Below, in pieces: positions 49,801-60,779 of a stretch of 64,000 nt of DNA (position 1 is the first letter of the stretch; each line of letters starts with the position of its first letter). The notes beneath the pieces were generated by a model, which saw only the letters and a program-made list of their open reading frames with translations, did not search any database and was not told the origin of the DNA. The position numbers and the translations under genes were made by a program. Source of the stretch: Trichoplax sp. H2 (Eukaryota > Placozoa > Uniplacotomia > Trichoplacea); contig NOWV01000025.1 in assembly GCA_003344405.1 (NCBI GenBank), forward strand, positions 310,001-374,000, read 5' to 3'.

Positions 49801-51159
49801 AATTTTCTGTGGGTGGCAATGAAGTTGCTTCTGATGTAGAACTAGCCAATTTCGATGTTGTAGTCTGGATAGTAGCTGTATTTGATTGGCTTTGAGCATG
49901 ATTATTATTATTGCTGTTTGTACTATCTTTATTAACTTGTGAATTCATAACCTTAGGATCAGTCGAGGCTAGCGTAGCTTGCTGTGTCTTTGTAACGAAT
50001 TCTGTAGTAGAACTAACTGTTGTTTCGCCGGTTACTGTTTCTAAATTGGAAAATTAAGCATAATTTATGATGAAACGAATGAGAAAGATGTATTAAACGA
50101 TAGAATAGCTTGCAGTAAAGATACGTAGTGTTAGCTAAGGTGCTATTTTAGCTACTTGATCTAAATCACTCATATGCCTCGTATATCGAATGGTGTATAG
50201 GATAGTGGTGTTGAAATTAGTTATAAGATGGGAATAATACACTGATTGCCAAACTTAAAACCAATTAAATATAATTTTATTACACGCATTTTAATTAAAG
50301 AAAGTATATAAGTGCAGGTTACATTACGATCAACGCAACAGATATAGTTGGTTAAATGGAGTTAAATTGAATATTTTGTTAGATCAGACAGCAGAATGGA
50401 ATTTAGCTTCTTCTAAAATTCGTAGTGACGATTGAAAGTTTATGATATTTTTATGCCTACTTACTTGTTGTAGGCTGATTGCTACTAATGGTCGCTGTTT
50501 TATTGGTAACTTCTATCCCCAAATTGAAGAAATATTGTAGTTAGTAACAAATGTACGATATTATGTTTACAGAGTAATAACAAGTAATACTAGGAAAATG
50601 GGAATGTTGCCATTCTTAGTTAGATTACGATCATATTTTATGGATTAGTAATTCTTACCAAATTCACAAATGCGACGTAGCCTATTCGAACATCTTCTCA
50701 TGTACCAGAATAATCTGCCTCGGTCGACAGTTACAGAAATGCAATCACGATCATTCTGCTGATTGTGATTTTCGCTGCGTCTTCTCGATCTGTGCGAATC
50801 CTTTCTTTTATTCCGATAGTTTTTCTGATGAAGAACTTGATTCAATACGGCCAGAGTATCTTGTAACTTGGTGCTATCCGTTATCCATAAATAATCCCGT
50901 AAGTTATTGCTGTTGCCATAATCTTTGGCTCCTATCCAGTAGCTTTGGCCGGAACGGAAGTTGATAACGGCTTGCTCAACTTGCTTTGATCGTATTTTAG
51001 CTAATTCCACATTTTTACCTATCCTTTGACTTCCCTGATTCTGGCATTGAGATACTGCTTCGTTAAAGCTGAATTCTCGACTGGAAAATTGATAGCAGTA
51101 GTTGCCTACTGCAACTGCATTTTGAATTAGACAAGTTCCAGTATCTGTTCTATCACCTT
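40828..51159 (-). CDS. Adhesion GPCR: C-type-lectin-like domain, mucin-like stalk, GAIN/GPS, 7TM
   Basis: Predicted self-cleaving cell-surface receptor. Exons 5' to 3': 50659-51159, 50465-50512, 48022-50040, 47636-47962, 46483-46619, 46219-46419, 45898-45969, 45665-45773, 45437-45565, 45057-45192, 44729-44858, 44022-44074, 43712-43841, 43135-43238, 42940-43039, 42635-42785, 42404-42470, 42260-42326, 42009-42112, 41460-41586, 41275-41316, 41073-41150, 40828-40890. All joins are GT-AG and keep frame (about 1630 residues). Order: lectin-like domain, 672-codon Ser/Thr-rich stalk, Pro/Thr-rich segment, GAIN, GPS (CSYW, GYWSNEGC, CQCNHLTHF with cleavage expected between L and T), then seven helices: TM1 in 43135-43238, TM2 IHSNLIIALMLAQ, TM3 HYLFLAAFCWMLAEGLHLY, TM4 GIPAVIVGVA, CWL plus TM5, TM6 LGLTWIFGIF, TM7 GCFIFIFHCLMN. 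The cytoplasmic tail is short; its last exon is tentative. The signal-peptide exon, expected upstream of 51159, was not found. Confidence 0.92.
41275..43238 (-). other. Seven-transmembrane (family B2) region of the adhesion GPCR
   Basis: Nine exons encode TM1 to TM7. Conserved family B2 positions are visible: the TM3 cysteine in IACKIVA pairs with the CWL cysteine of extracellular loop 2 in TCWLSTANG; WMLAEGLHLY in TM3; GWGIP at TM4; LGLTWIFG in TM6; and FHCLMN at the end of TM7. The loop after TM5 contains HKESEKLRQIK. Confidence 0.93.
43712..46419 (-). other. GAIN domain and GPS of the adhesion GPCR
   Basis: Subdomain A: EATQIMDDLALYFS, NILQDIQTF, NNVNILDQLMDAKYRKIW and LSHGIVDLMASSL. Subdomain B: ELDLRIY, FSFITASISFLI, VAINYGIF, RWILNSPIII and FTFYVSHLH. 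The GPS motif is split over 44022-44074 (ISCSYW) and 43712-43841 (GYWSNEGC, CQCNHLTHFAIL). All four cysteines, both tryptophans and the HLT cleavage triplet are present, so autoproteolysis is expected. Confidence 0.9.
47222..47510. repeat. Diverged tandem duplication inside an intron of the adhesion GPCR gene
   Basis: ttgctagggtttcataacgtcct followed by attagctagatcgatttcca and tctctgtaatgattatcctt (about 47246-47343) recurs diverged as actagagtttcgtaatatcc, gtcagctagatcaatttcc, tctctgtagttatatccttc (about 47397-47500). Confidence 0.7.
48022..50040 (-). other. Mucin-like Ser/Thr-rich stalk exon
   Basis: A single 2019-bp exon, about 672 codons, is dominated by Ser and Thr with Glu, Ala and Asn. 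It contains degenerate internal repeats around TSATDGES, GIAETISTGSS and TNTL. Many N-x-S/T sequons are present and there are no cysteines, as expected for a heavily O-glycosylated extended stalk. It is open throughout despite 2 kb length, whereas all other exons are under about 500 bp. Confidence 0.9.
50659..51159 (-). other. C-type-lectin-like domain exon of the adhesion GPCR
   Basis: One exon carries a whole CTLD: NYCYQFSSREFSFNEA, C after VSQ, LAKIRSK, YWIGAKDYG, YLWITDS, DCISV, FWYMRRC and RRICEF at the end. Cysteine spacing fits a long-form CTLD. The Ca-binding EPN/QPD and WND motifs are absent, so classical calcium-dependent sugar binding is unlikely. A strongly basic insert (RNKRKDSHRSRRR) lies where the long loop would be. 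Confidence 0.88.
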
Positions 51160-54100
51160 CTAGAAATAAAAGTAGAAAACTGTCAGGTTGATACCTAAAA
51201 CATTGCTATGATATTCATTTGCTAGCATCAATCTACTTTAATTAATTGAGAAATACAGTTAAAAGTCTTCATTATATATCAGCCCTAGTTATTGTATATA
51301 ATTTACTCCATGGACATAGATTATAATTAAATTTGAAGCCTTGTGCAGACTATCTTTAGTATCATATTTATCCACAAGAGCAAGAATATTTATTTTACCA
51401 TCCGCACTCAAAACATATATCAATTATCTATCATGTTAACTGTATCGATAACTAATCGGTCACTTTATAAAATTACCGATCATTTCACAAACCACACATT
51501 ACACGGTATTTTTGCATTATGTCCCAGAATATTATAAATTCACGGTATCATTTACCTTACCGTTTTGTAAAATTGCGCAAATGCACATGGTAATTTTCAA
51601 GATGCTAATTTACTACAATAACCGCATGGATATTAATAGATTCAGAACGCACCAAATTAATATTTAGCATAATAGGTGTTTTGCTAACTTTTCTATTAGC
51701 TATAATAGCATTAAAAATATAAGTTCAATTTGTCTGGCACTAAAACATCAACGTAATACATACTAATATGATAAAATAATCGCACGAATCGATTTGGAAT
51801 TCGATAGTAGTGCTTGGTGATATGCATAAATTATTGTATTAATAAAATGTCATACGGAACTTCCTGATCAAAATTAATTTAAGTAATAAAATGTAGGTCT
51901 AAAAATAGAATAAAATTGCTATACCGCGCAAGTTGTAAATAGTCAAATAGCTAATGTGATTGTCAATAATAACGTAATCTCATAGAATGTAGCTTCAAGA
52001 AATGCCAAAATTTGCGTATGATAAAATAGCCTTTGAAGATACATTGACGGGTGTCCATTACCTACTTTATCTCAATCGTACACTCATTTAATTTAAAGTT
52101 ACAATTAAATTTTTTTACTTATTCCAATATTGATTGAAATAAGTAACAGTTATAATCAGCCCTGGTTGGATTTTGTCTTTTACTGCTTTAAATGATGAGT
52201 CAGCTACAAGACCATCTTATGTCCACATAATGCAGTCCTAATTAAAACTAGCTGCAGCTTAGATGTACAACAGACTATGCATTTCGCTAACAAACCCACA
52301 AACTTAACGCTAGATTAAAAGTATTCAATAAGCGAGAGTTCAATATCCAAACTATAGAGGATAATTTAAATAGTAGAGCTAAATCAAATCTAGAATAGTG
52401 TTTCATTTACAAATCGATCTTCGAATTTTATACTAAACTACCTACCGGCTACGAAGTTTCCGTCCCAATTTAATTATTTTAACGAATCATTGGGTATGGA
52501 TTTATCTAATTAATCTTATATATAATTAAACATTTTCTCCACTATTTTGTTCTAGATATTTAGCATTCTGCTAGCTGCCGTATTTTATATAAGAGAATGA
52601 AATTATATGATCAGTCAATCTTGATATTATAAGACTTCTGTTCATAACAAGTGAATAAACAGATGTTTATCTCCGATAGAAGGTCCAATTAGTGATCATG
52701 AAAACATGAATAAGGAAGCAAAACAGAATTTCAATAGTTTTGTTTTTCTTCTGGGCAAAACAACAACAACTTTGAATAAAATGATACTGTTGTTGAATTC
52801 TTCGAATTCAGTATTATGAACACCATCAGCTTTTGAAGTTTTAACCAAAAATCAGTCAACTATTCATCTTTTAGTAAAAAACTAGGGTATTATTTCCTAG
52901 ATCCTAAGGACCTGAAGAATTTTATAGAGATAGTCTTGCTTCAAAAGATGAACTTAGAATCCATTTGTTCCTCAATAAATGTAATAGATATTAACTTAAA
53001 TATATGACTTTACGCATGTTATTTCTTTCTAAAAATTGTTTCTATCATACGTACATACTGATGCCGTAGTGCATGATATGTGCTCAGTGAATTGAAAAAT
53101 TATCAATAAATTAGCAGACTGTATATTGTTTAGGCTATTTCCAGTTAATAAACAGCAACAATTGACTGTAATGTGTAGCCATTGCTAATAATTGATATAT
53201 TACCGTGTCTATGGCCATTGGTGGATAGTATTATCGACCAGAGAAGAATGATTATTCGCTAATTCACCAAATTGGTTATATATCCAGAGAAGATGCCAGA
53301 TACGCGATAAGATGAAAGGTTAGGATCGTTCGTATGAAAAATAATGAAGAATATTAGCTTCATTCGCTAACAAAGATGAAAATAGAACACAGATTACTAT
53401 TTGCTATTGAAGGAAGTAGTTAATTATTCTAGTAATATCGCAAAGTTATAGATAATAGATTCAAATTCAGATCCGTATAAATAAATGTTACAAATAATCA
53501 AGATAATTAACTGCGACAGTTAATTACTAAATTTTTCATGGTAGACTGACTTATTAAGGTACAATACTGTTCGTTTGAGTAAAATTAGTAAAAAGGGTTG
53601 TTGATGATCGTGATGATATTCTCTTAACGATAGATATATTATTATAGTATAGCTATACCAATATTACTCGCATAGTTCTAATAACATCAACTAATATTAA
53701 TGTTGTATTGAAATCAAATACAAAGGCTGATACCATGGCAGAATTGGAGACCATATGCATGAAGGCAGTAACTTTTAACAAAAGAAAGTGACTAATCTTC
53801 TATCTGTTCCATCGCATCAACATCATATTAAAATCAATATTAAAGTTGTGAATAATGACTAATCTTATCTTCTAGTTCCTATCAAAACCATACGTTAGCG
53901 ATCTTAAAATTCGAAATCGTAGTCCCAATGATATCATAATGGAAATACTTATATATTCTTCAATACTGGAATTGGAAGTAATTTTAATGTAACACGATAA
54001 AAAGTAATCTTCCGTTTCGGTTTATTTCGGTATTGTGTTGAATTCAAATGTTTAAATTACAACCATAGCCATTAACCATATTGTCGGATCCGTAGAAATT

Positions 54101-55097
54101 CTTTTGCCAAATGGTTTAGACTAATCTTCTATTTTAGTTACAGTCATCGTTTTGGAGTAAAGTAGCTGAGCATGATATAATTTCTACTAGATGTTCGTAT
54201 GCAAGGCAGTATTAATTTTTCTGAATTAGACGGAGTCTAGGCGGTCAGCCGCTTTAAGAATTCGCTATAGAGCATCAATTATAATCAATTGTATTTTGAT
54301 ACGAAATATTAAAGACCAATCTGTTTTTCATAAGAGATATAAAATTCCGACTATGTTCATAAAATTAGCATATTTCTTTTCCGATACTTAAAAGGGTAAA
54401 ATATCTTTAGTTACAGCTAGAAGATTAGATATATTCCGTTTTGTGACTTGAATAGTTAACTTACTGAGCCTTTTTATAGTAACAGGCAGCAATGACTAGT
54501 TCCAGTAATTGCTAGCGTAGATATTGCGGCACTCATTCATCATATACCGACCAGGGATTTTAAACGAGTTAGAGATCATGCTGTAAATATTCTGAATTTC
54601 TATTAAACCATTAGCAATTGCCGTTTCCGAATCATCTACCACCGATAAAGGGTTTTCACGGGAATAAATACGCATATGTCATAATACGATGAATAGCTTG
54701 TAATCGATATAAATCTAAAGACAGGCCGTGATGAATTTCGCATATAAATTCTATTATAAAATCTTTCCTATTTCTACCCTTTGGTGGGTTTATTTTATAG
54801 AAATTGTGCAGAATTGACTAATATTAACATAAGAATGTAAAATTAAACGATTCTCGGTAAGATTGACGATATATATGTGATAAAGATCGCACACCTCATC
54901 ATGAATGATCCTAACTTTAAGTTTTCTAAAAATTCGGCTGTTTCAATAATTTTTGTTAAACATTTCTATACTTTAAGCTTTAAGATTTTTATATTTGTAC
55001 TACGAAGAAATCTGTAATACATATTAAATTGATGTACAGTCAGTTCACAAATCCTGTTAAAGTAGATTAAACTAAGCTGGTCAATGATTATATCCAG
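51160..55097. other. Intergenic AT-rich stretch, nothing recognised
   Basis: The first exon of the adhesion GPCR should lie somewhere here (minus strand, ATG, signal peptide, ending in phase 1), but I could not identify it. No other gene or array is supported. Confidence 0.4.
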
Positions 55098-55420
55098 NNN
55101 NNNNNNNNNNNNNNNNNAATACGAGGCGTTTAAGTCTTTGTGTAGTCTGCTAGTAGAGCAAAAGTGTTTGTGATAGTGCAGATATCGTTCCTTGATACGT
55201 GGTTCAAGGAATTGACTTATTGATCGTATATTGCGTTATCTTGTTGCAAAGCTGTTTTGTGACATTCAATAATTTTTGTTAAACATTTCTATACTTTAAG
55301 CTTTAAGATTTTTATATTTGTACTACGAAGAAATCTGTAATACATATTAAATTGATGTACAGTCAGTTCACAAATCCTGTTAAAGCAGATTAAACTAAGC
55401 TGGTCAATGATTATATCCAG
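54942..55420. repeat. Near-identical 156-bp direct repeat flanking an assembly gap
   Basis: 54942-55097 and 55265-55420 are identical except for one t/c difference (ttaaagtagatt against ttaaagcagatt). The first copy ends exactly at the Ns. Confidence 0.95.
55098..55117. other. Assembly gap (20 Ns)
   Basis: Twenty undetermined bases. The length 20 is probably a placeholder. Confidence 0.99.
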
Positions 55421-58400
55421 CAGTAATAGCTCGTGGAATAAAAAAGATGTATAAAAAGATAGCGTACCTTATAAAATATGCGATTGTGTAATTGTAACCA
55501 GTTGAAATTTGGGGTTATAATATATAAGTAAATCAAATCATAGTCCGATTCTCATTTCATGAGGTCAAATAAAAACGATATTGATTTGAAAAGCTTTAAA
55601 CCGAAATGTGCCATACTAATAGTAAGTAATTTAAATCTACTGAAGGTATTTAAGTAAACAAGGAATAATAGTATGGTTCGAAATCGCCTTAAATCTAGTG
55701 AAAATTTACTGCTGATATTAAAAATTTCTACACTGAAATCTGAAATTAAAATTCTAGTCATAATTTAAGTTATACAAATAAGCTAAAATAGATTTTAGCA
55801 GGGTATTAGAAAGTTTTTCTTGCCTTAAAATCCACTACTTACTGATTGACTAGATGCATATTTGAAGCGGTATTAAATGAAATAGGATATGATATTAAAA
55901 GTAGTATATATCCTGTGAGCATTTTTTGTATATATACACGTATACTTTTATATTAATATTTTATACGTCAGTTTGTAAGAATTTTCCTAACAGAACTAGT
56001 TGGTAAACTTCGTATTTATTATAAAGGACTCATATTTTGCGTACATTCAGTTATGATTGCATTAATATTATTATCGTATCAAAAGCAATTATATAATTCG
56101 TATCATTTTAAGCCAGTAAATAACTAAAAATATCTGAATTACGATCAAAATTTCAGATTAAGATATTTGCAAGACACGCTTTAGTGATAAAATTTACCTG
56201 AAACTTCCTATCCTTTCTCTTAATCATATCTGCTTTCAGCAAGTTAAAGCGATTGAGAAATTATAAATACGAGAAAAACTTGAAGTTTACGCGGTAGTGT
56301 TATATCAATTCAGCTGACTAAGAAAAAATGTTCTTGATTGACTTATAATTGATTGGTAGACAGCTTGTAATTGTAATTCTTGATCGTAAAGTAACTTAAG
56401 CAACTAAATTTTCAAAAGATGGCAAAAACTATCCTCACGATGAACTGAATTATGAAAATGATGTGTTTCTAATTGCACAAATTCGGCATAATTTACAAGC
56501 CATTATCTACAAATTCATAAAATTCTATAGTTGATTAGTTTTTGTTACAATTTAATCATTAATTATCTTCCCTTTTCACGTCATATCTGTGTACTATTTA
56601 TTAATTGTAAGGGGAAGTTGGGCATGTGTTTTAAGAAATAATACGGCTATTAAAAGTGAAGTTAGCATTGTTTTAATGGAGTTATGCTATGCAAAATTAA
56701 CTGTCTAATGAATACTGGAATCCAAGTTAGTCGAAAATACAACTTTATTTAATCTATTATATCCTTAGCCACGATAACAGATTCATGTATAGGTAATGCA
56801 TCGTTACAGCCATTTCATACATATGCTTCGCAGCTGAAGTTCACTTATTATGCCACACTTGAAATTTCGTTTTTTTAACAACAATGTTTCCAATACAGAA
56901 AAATAATACTCAAAATTTAGATTCATACTATGGAAATTTCTGCCTCTATCTATTGATGACATTTTTATCTGGATGTAAATAATAAAATCAATGCATTGAT
57001 GGACTGGCGAATTAATGAGTTAGTTTAATTTAATTAGATTTTCCGAAGCAATTCCATAGAAATTGTTACTGGAATCACCTCAGATAAAAACGTTATATTG
57101 TATTTAATCGCTGATTGCAATAATTAAAGTTTTTGCAAGACATGCAAATAAATATTAAATTTTATATCCGTCACAGCGATATTCATTATGAAAGAATTAT
57201 TTTAAATGCTTTAAAGTTTACGAAGGATGACTACGAATGGAATAATATCTAAAATTAAACTAACAATACATATCTTTCATTATGATTTCGGTTACAAGAA
57301 TTTCACTAAAAATTCTGTGGCAAAGCAAGTTGATTAATTAAGTTAATTCTTTTAAATATTTTACTTAATATTTTTCAGATTAGAATATTAAGTATCATAT
57401 TTTATCATATAAATATGCTAACATCATTTATCAATTGAGTTGCAGCGTAATTTTTGAAATCATGATGAAACAAACTACAATACTTTAGGCTCAATATGGT
57501 GCTAAAACGGAGGTAATGAAATATAGATAAATTTTTTATGTACTCATTACCCTATTCAAGCATAAATGATCAAATTATATAATACGTTTCACAATTATAA
57601 ATTGTAGGTGTAAATGATCTAGCTGACGATCCGATTTACTAATACATTTATTTGATGTCACCACCATGGTTCAATAATGAGCTACTACTTTTAGAATTGC
57701 TTTATTTATCATTAATCAATCTTATATATATAGTATACCGGAATTCTTAATTAAAGAAAATCAATAGATTATTGATTAGTATCAAATGTACTAATTTACG
57801 AGTATAAAATAAAATTAAAGTTTTTAAAAGTAAATATCGATAGTAGTATAGTATTAGAAAGATAGAAAGGACAGGCAACATTCGTTCTTATTTTCATTCA
57901 TATCTGTAAATTTGGATCAAATATTATTAATAATGTTATTCTGATTGATAAATTGGTGATTATAGTTATTAACTGCCTTTGACTAGACATTATTGACATA
58001 AAAGTGGCTATAAGCAGGAAGTCTAACATTTTAGGATTGGAAAGTATTTATGATTATAAAAAGTACCGATATAATTAGGGGAGGCTCTCTCAAGGCTAGT
58101 GCCATTAATTAGACCTAGATTTAAACGTAAAATCATTATAAGTTTAATAGGTGCATGTACGAATTTAGTAGACCTTTGCTTAGGCAACCGCTATGGATCA
58201 ATAACTGGGCTTACTAGAAAAATAGGATATAGCATATAATATCTTGAGATCTTGATATAATACTTTTACTGTTTTTAGAAAATGAATTCTATTTTGCTTA
58301 ATTTTATCTTTAACTGTGATATTTAACATATCTTAAAGAGTTTTCAAGAACAAACTATTCTTATTAGAGAGTAAACCCACATGTCAACAGAGAAGTTTTT

Positions 58401-59540
58401 CTTCACTCGATATCGTTCTTTCCCTTACATAATAGCAGGATAACAATTCGGAAATTATTGTTATAGGCCAATAATTACCGGTTTTTATTACATATTTAAG
58501 GCTTACACATTGCCGATTGTATTTGCTCATTGAGACTTTGTACATGCTCATCAAAAGACTGTATACCTACGGCACGTACACTATCTAGATATGTGATACA
58601 TGCTGTCAGAATTACTAATAACTGACGCAGCGAATATAGAATTTATCATAGCTGAATTTAACGGATACCGGAGCCTTAAAAGCTGCTATTGTGATTATAG
58701 TTATAAAGCTTTTAGACTATGCTTTGAAAATAAAAGAATCTTGGTAACCAATTACTTTGCGGGGGATATCAAATAGAGGTATTTAAAGTAATATCATGAA
58801 AGTAGAACGTAACTTTTTGTAAAAATTCTTCTGCCACCTTCCGTGAACAATCCTCAATTGAATGAATTAACAACAATGGCTGGAAAGTGCGGACATAACT
58901 AGCGCCAAATGACCCCGACAGAGTAGCCTCACTATCGTTCTCAAGTGATCAATCAGGAAAATATACTTATTATGATAAAGTTTTATTGTATGTAAATAAT
59001 GCTAGCCATAAAATACACACAAAATAGTATAAATCATACATAAATGATGATGGCTATTTTTTCTTTACTAGAAAGTTGATTAATTTTATCATCTACTGAA
59101 GCTACTTTTTGATGTTTGATTAATTAAAAATTATATTCAGGGATATTGAATATTTCGTAGCATACAAATGATAATGATTTCTTGGTATGATTAGTATATT
59201 ATCTAGAAAATTAAATTTTCTTTATCGATGATATTTTTGGCGATGTCATAAAATGTTGTTCCTATTGCCAAATACTGTGCTGTGTATACGTAAGTGACAT
59301 GGTTAATTTATGAACCCAGTGGCTAGTGTTATTATTTTAATGCATGGTTTAGGAAAGGTCTACAAATCTGTGTCGGATAAATTAATGAATTTTGCTATAC
59401 TTTTATTATAGGCGCCGCTATAATAACTGCGGAAAACCTAATTATGAAATAGTTACTAGGATCAGTACTATTGTACAAAAATATGCTGCTAGACTATACT
59501 TTATGTTAACTGCAATGAATCGAGTTCTATGTTTTAGAAC
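55421..59540. other. Intergenic AT-rich stretch, nothing recognised
   Basis: No exon with splice context, RNA gene or repeat array could be supported on either strand. Confidence 0.45.
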
Positions 59541-59549
59541 TAGGTTTAA

Positions 59550-60345
59550 AAAGGTACATCTAAAGCTGTAGAATGTTTACGATCTTGCATCATAACGTTA
59601 ATATGATTGAGTAAAGAAGGCTAACAGTTTTTATTCAAATAGATTTGTACTGATCAAACCTACCCTACTCATTATTTCATGTCTAGATACCCTAAAATGT
59701 GGTATATAATATTGAATACTACGACTATTAAAGGATACTGCCAATTTTCAACCGTTTTGTATCTTAAATTTGTAACAGATAATAAAGATTAATAAGAAAT
59801 TTAGATCAATATATCATATGAACTTAATTTAGCTGATCTTCCTAAGCTCATTATACGAGTATAATGAAAGTTAGATCAGATACAATATTCTATCTGATCC
59901 CGAGTACTACAGAAGCATCTGCATATAACGGTAATAAACTATAATAATAAAGATACCTCTAAAGTGTACAAATGATTACAATCTTGTGTCTTAAAGTTAA
60001 ATGAGATTGAGTAAAGTAGGCTAATATTCTTATTCAAATAGAATTGAAGCTTAAACCTATCTTTGACATTGTTTTAGGTATAAATACCCTAAAATGTTGT
60101 ATATAGGATTAAAATACTATGGCTATTCGAGAATACTGCTGATTTTTTAGCTGTCTTGTATTCTAAAATTAGAACGAATTATGAAAACGAATAAGAATTT
60201 AGATCAATAAATCGTATAAAATTAACTTAGTTGATTATCCTTAACTCATTCTATATAAAGTTGCATCAGATACAATATTCTACCTGATCTAGAGTACGAC
60301 AGAAGTATCCACACATGCGGCGATAATAAATTCATAACCTATGAC
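59550..60345. repeat. Tandem duplication, two copies of about 400 bp
   Basis: Copy 1 (about 59553-59952) and copy 2 (about 59953-60345) share, in order, acctctaaag.tgta.aatg, gattgagtaaag.aggctaa, tattcaaatag, ataccctaaaatgt.gtata, gaatact.c, aatttagatcaata, agatacaatattct.cctgat and gagtac.acagaag.atc. Divergence is substantial, with many small indels. Confidence 0.85.
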
Positions 60346-60596
60346 TTCTTTATTAAGTGATGCGGGTACCTTCTGCTTATCTGAAAATGAAGTTGGGCAA
60401 TATTGAGTTGAGTTGAAGTTGTGATTCAAGCTAGCTAAAGCATGTATATTTCTATCCCTTTGATCAGAAAGTTATCCATCGGATAAGGAGTAGAAGAGGA
60501 CTGATAATTGAAGCACAGAAACCGACATTTGAAGAATTACCCTAACTAATAGCAAGCTAGAAGCTAGTCTACTAGCTGAACGAAGAAATAGTATAA

Positions 60597-60776
60597 TTGC
60601 TCTACGCTATCTTCTTGTGCTATAACTTCGATCATGACACCATGATAATTAAAGCCATTGGCCATATTAAATGTAAATTAGATTGGTATCAGCAGGTTTG
60701 CGGAACCGCTAAGGCCTGCTTATCGATGCCTACACTTGATTCTATTAATTGGACGGCTGAAATTTATATAAGGTAC
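60597..60776 (+). CDS. Weak candidate exon or gene fragment, product unknown
   Basis: About 60 codons open with less AT-rich codon use than the flanks, including KAIGHIKCKLDWYQQVCGTA and PTLDSINWTAEIYI, followed by a possible donor (aag/gtacta). There is no ATG in good context and no domain was recognised. It may be a decayed exon or chance. Confidence 0.15.
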
Positions 60777-60779
60777 TAA

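Noticed and set aside
48058-49899. Several 60-147-codon frames antisense or out of frame to the mucin exon
   Set aside because: Produced by the Ser/Thr codon repeats; only the minus-strand frame is continuous and spliced in phase to neighbours.
55552-55761. Minus-strand 69-codon frame
   Set aside because: No start context, domain or splice partner; composition like the surrounding intergenic DNA.
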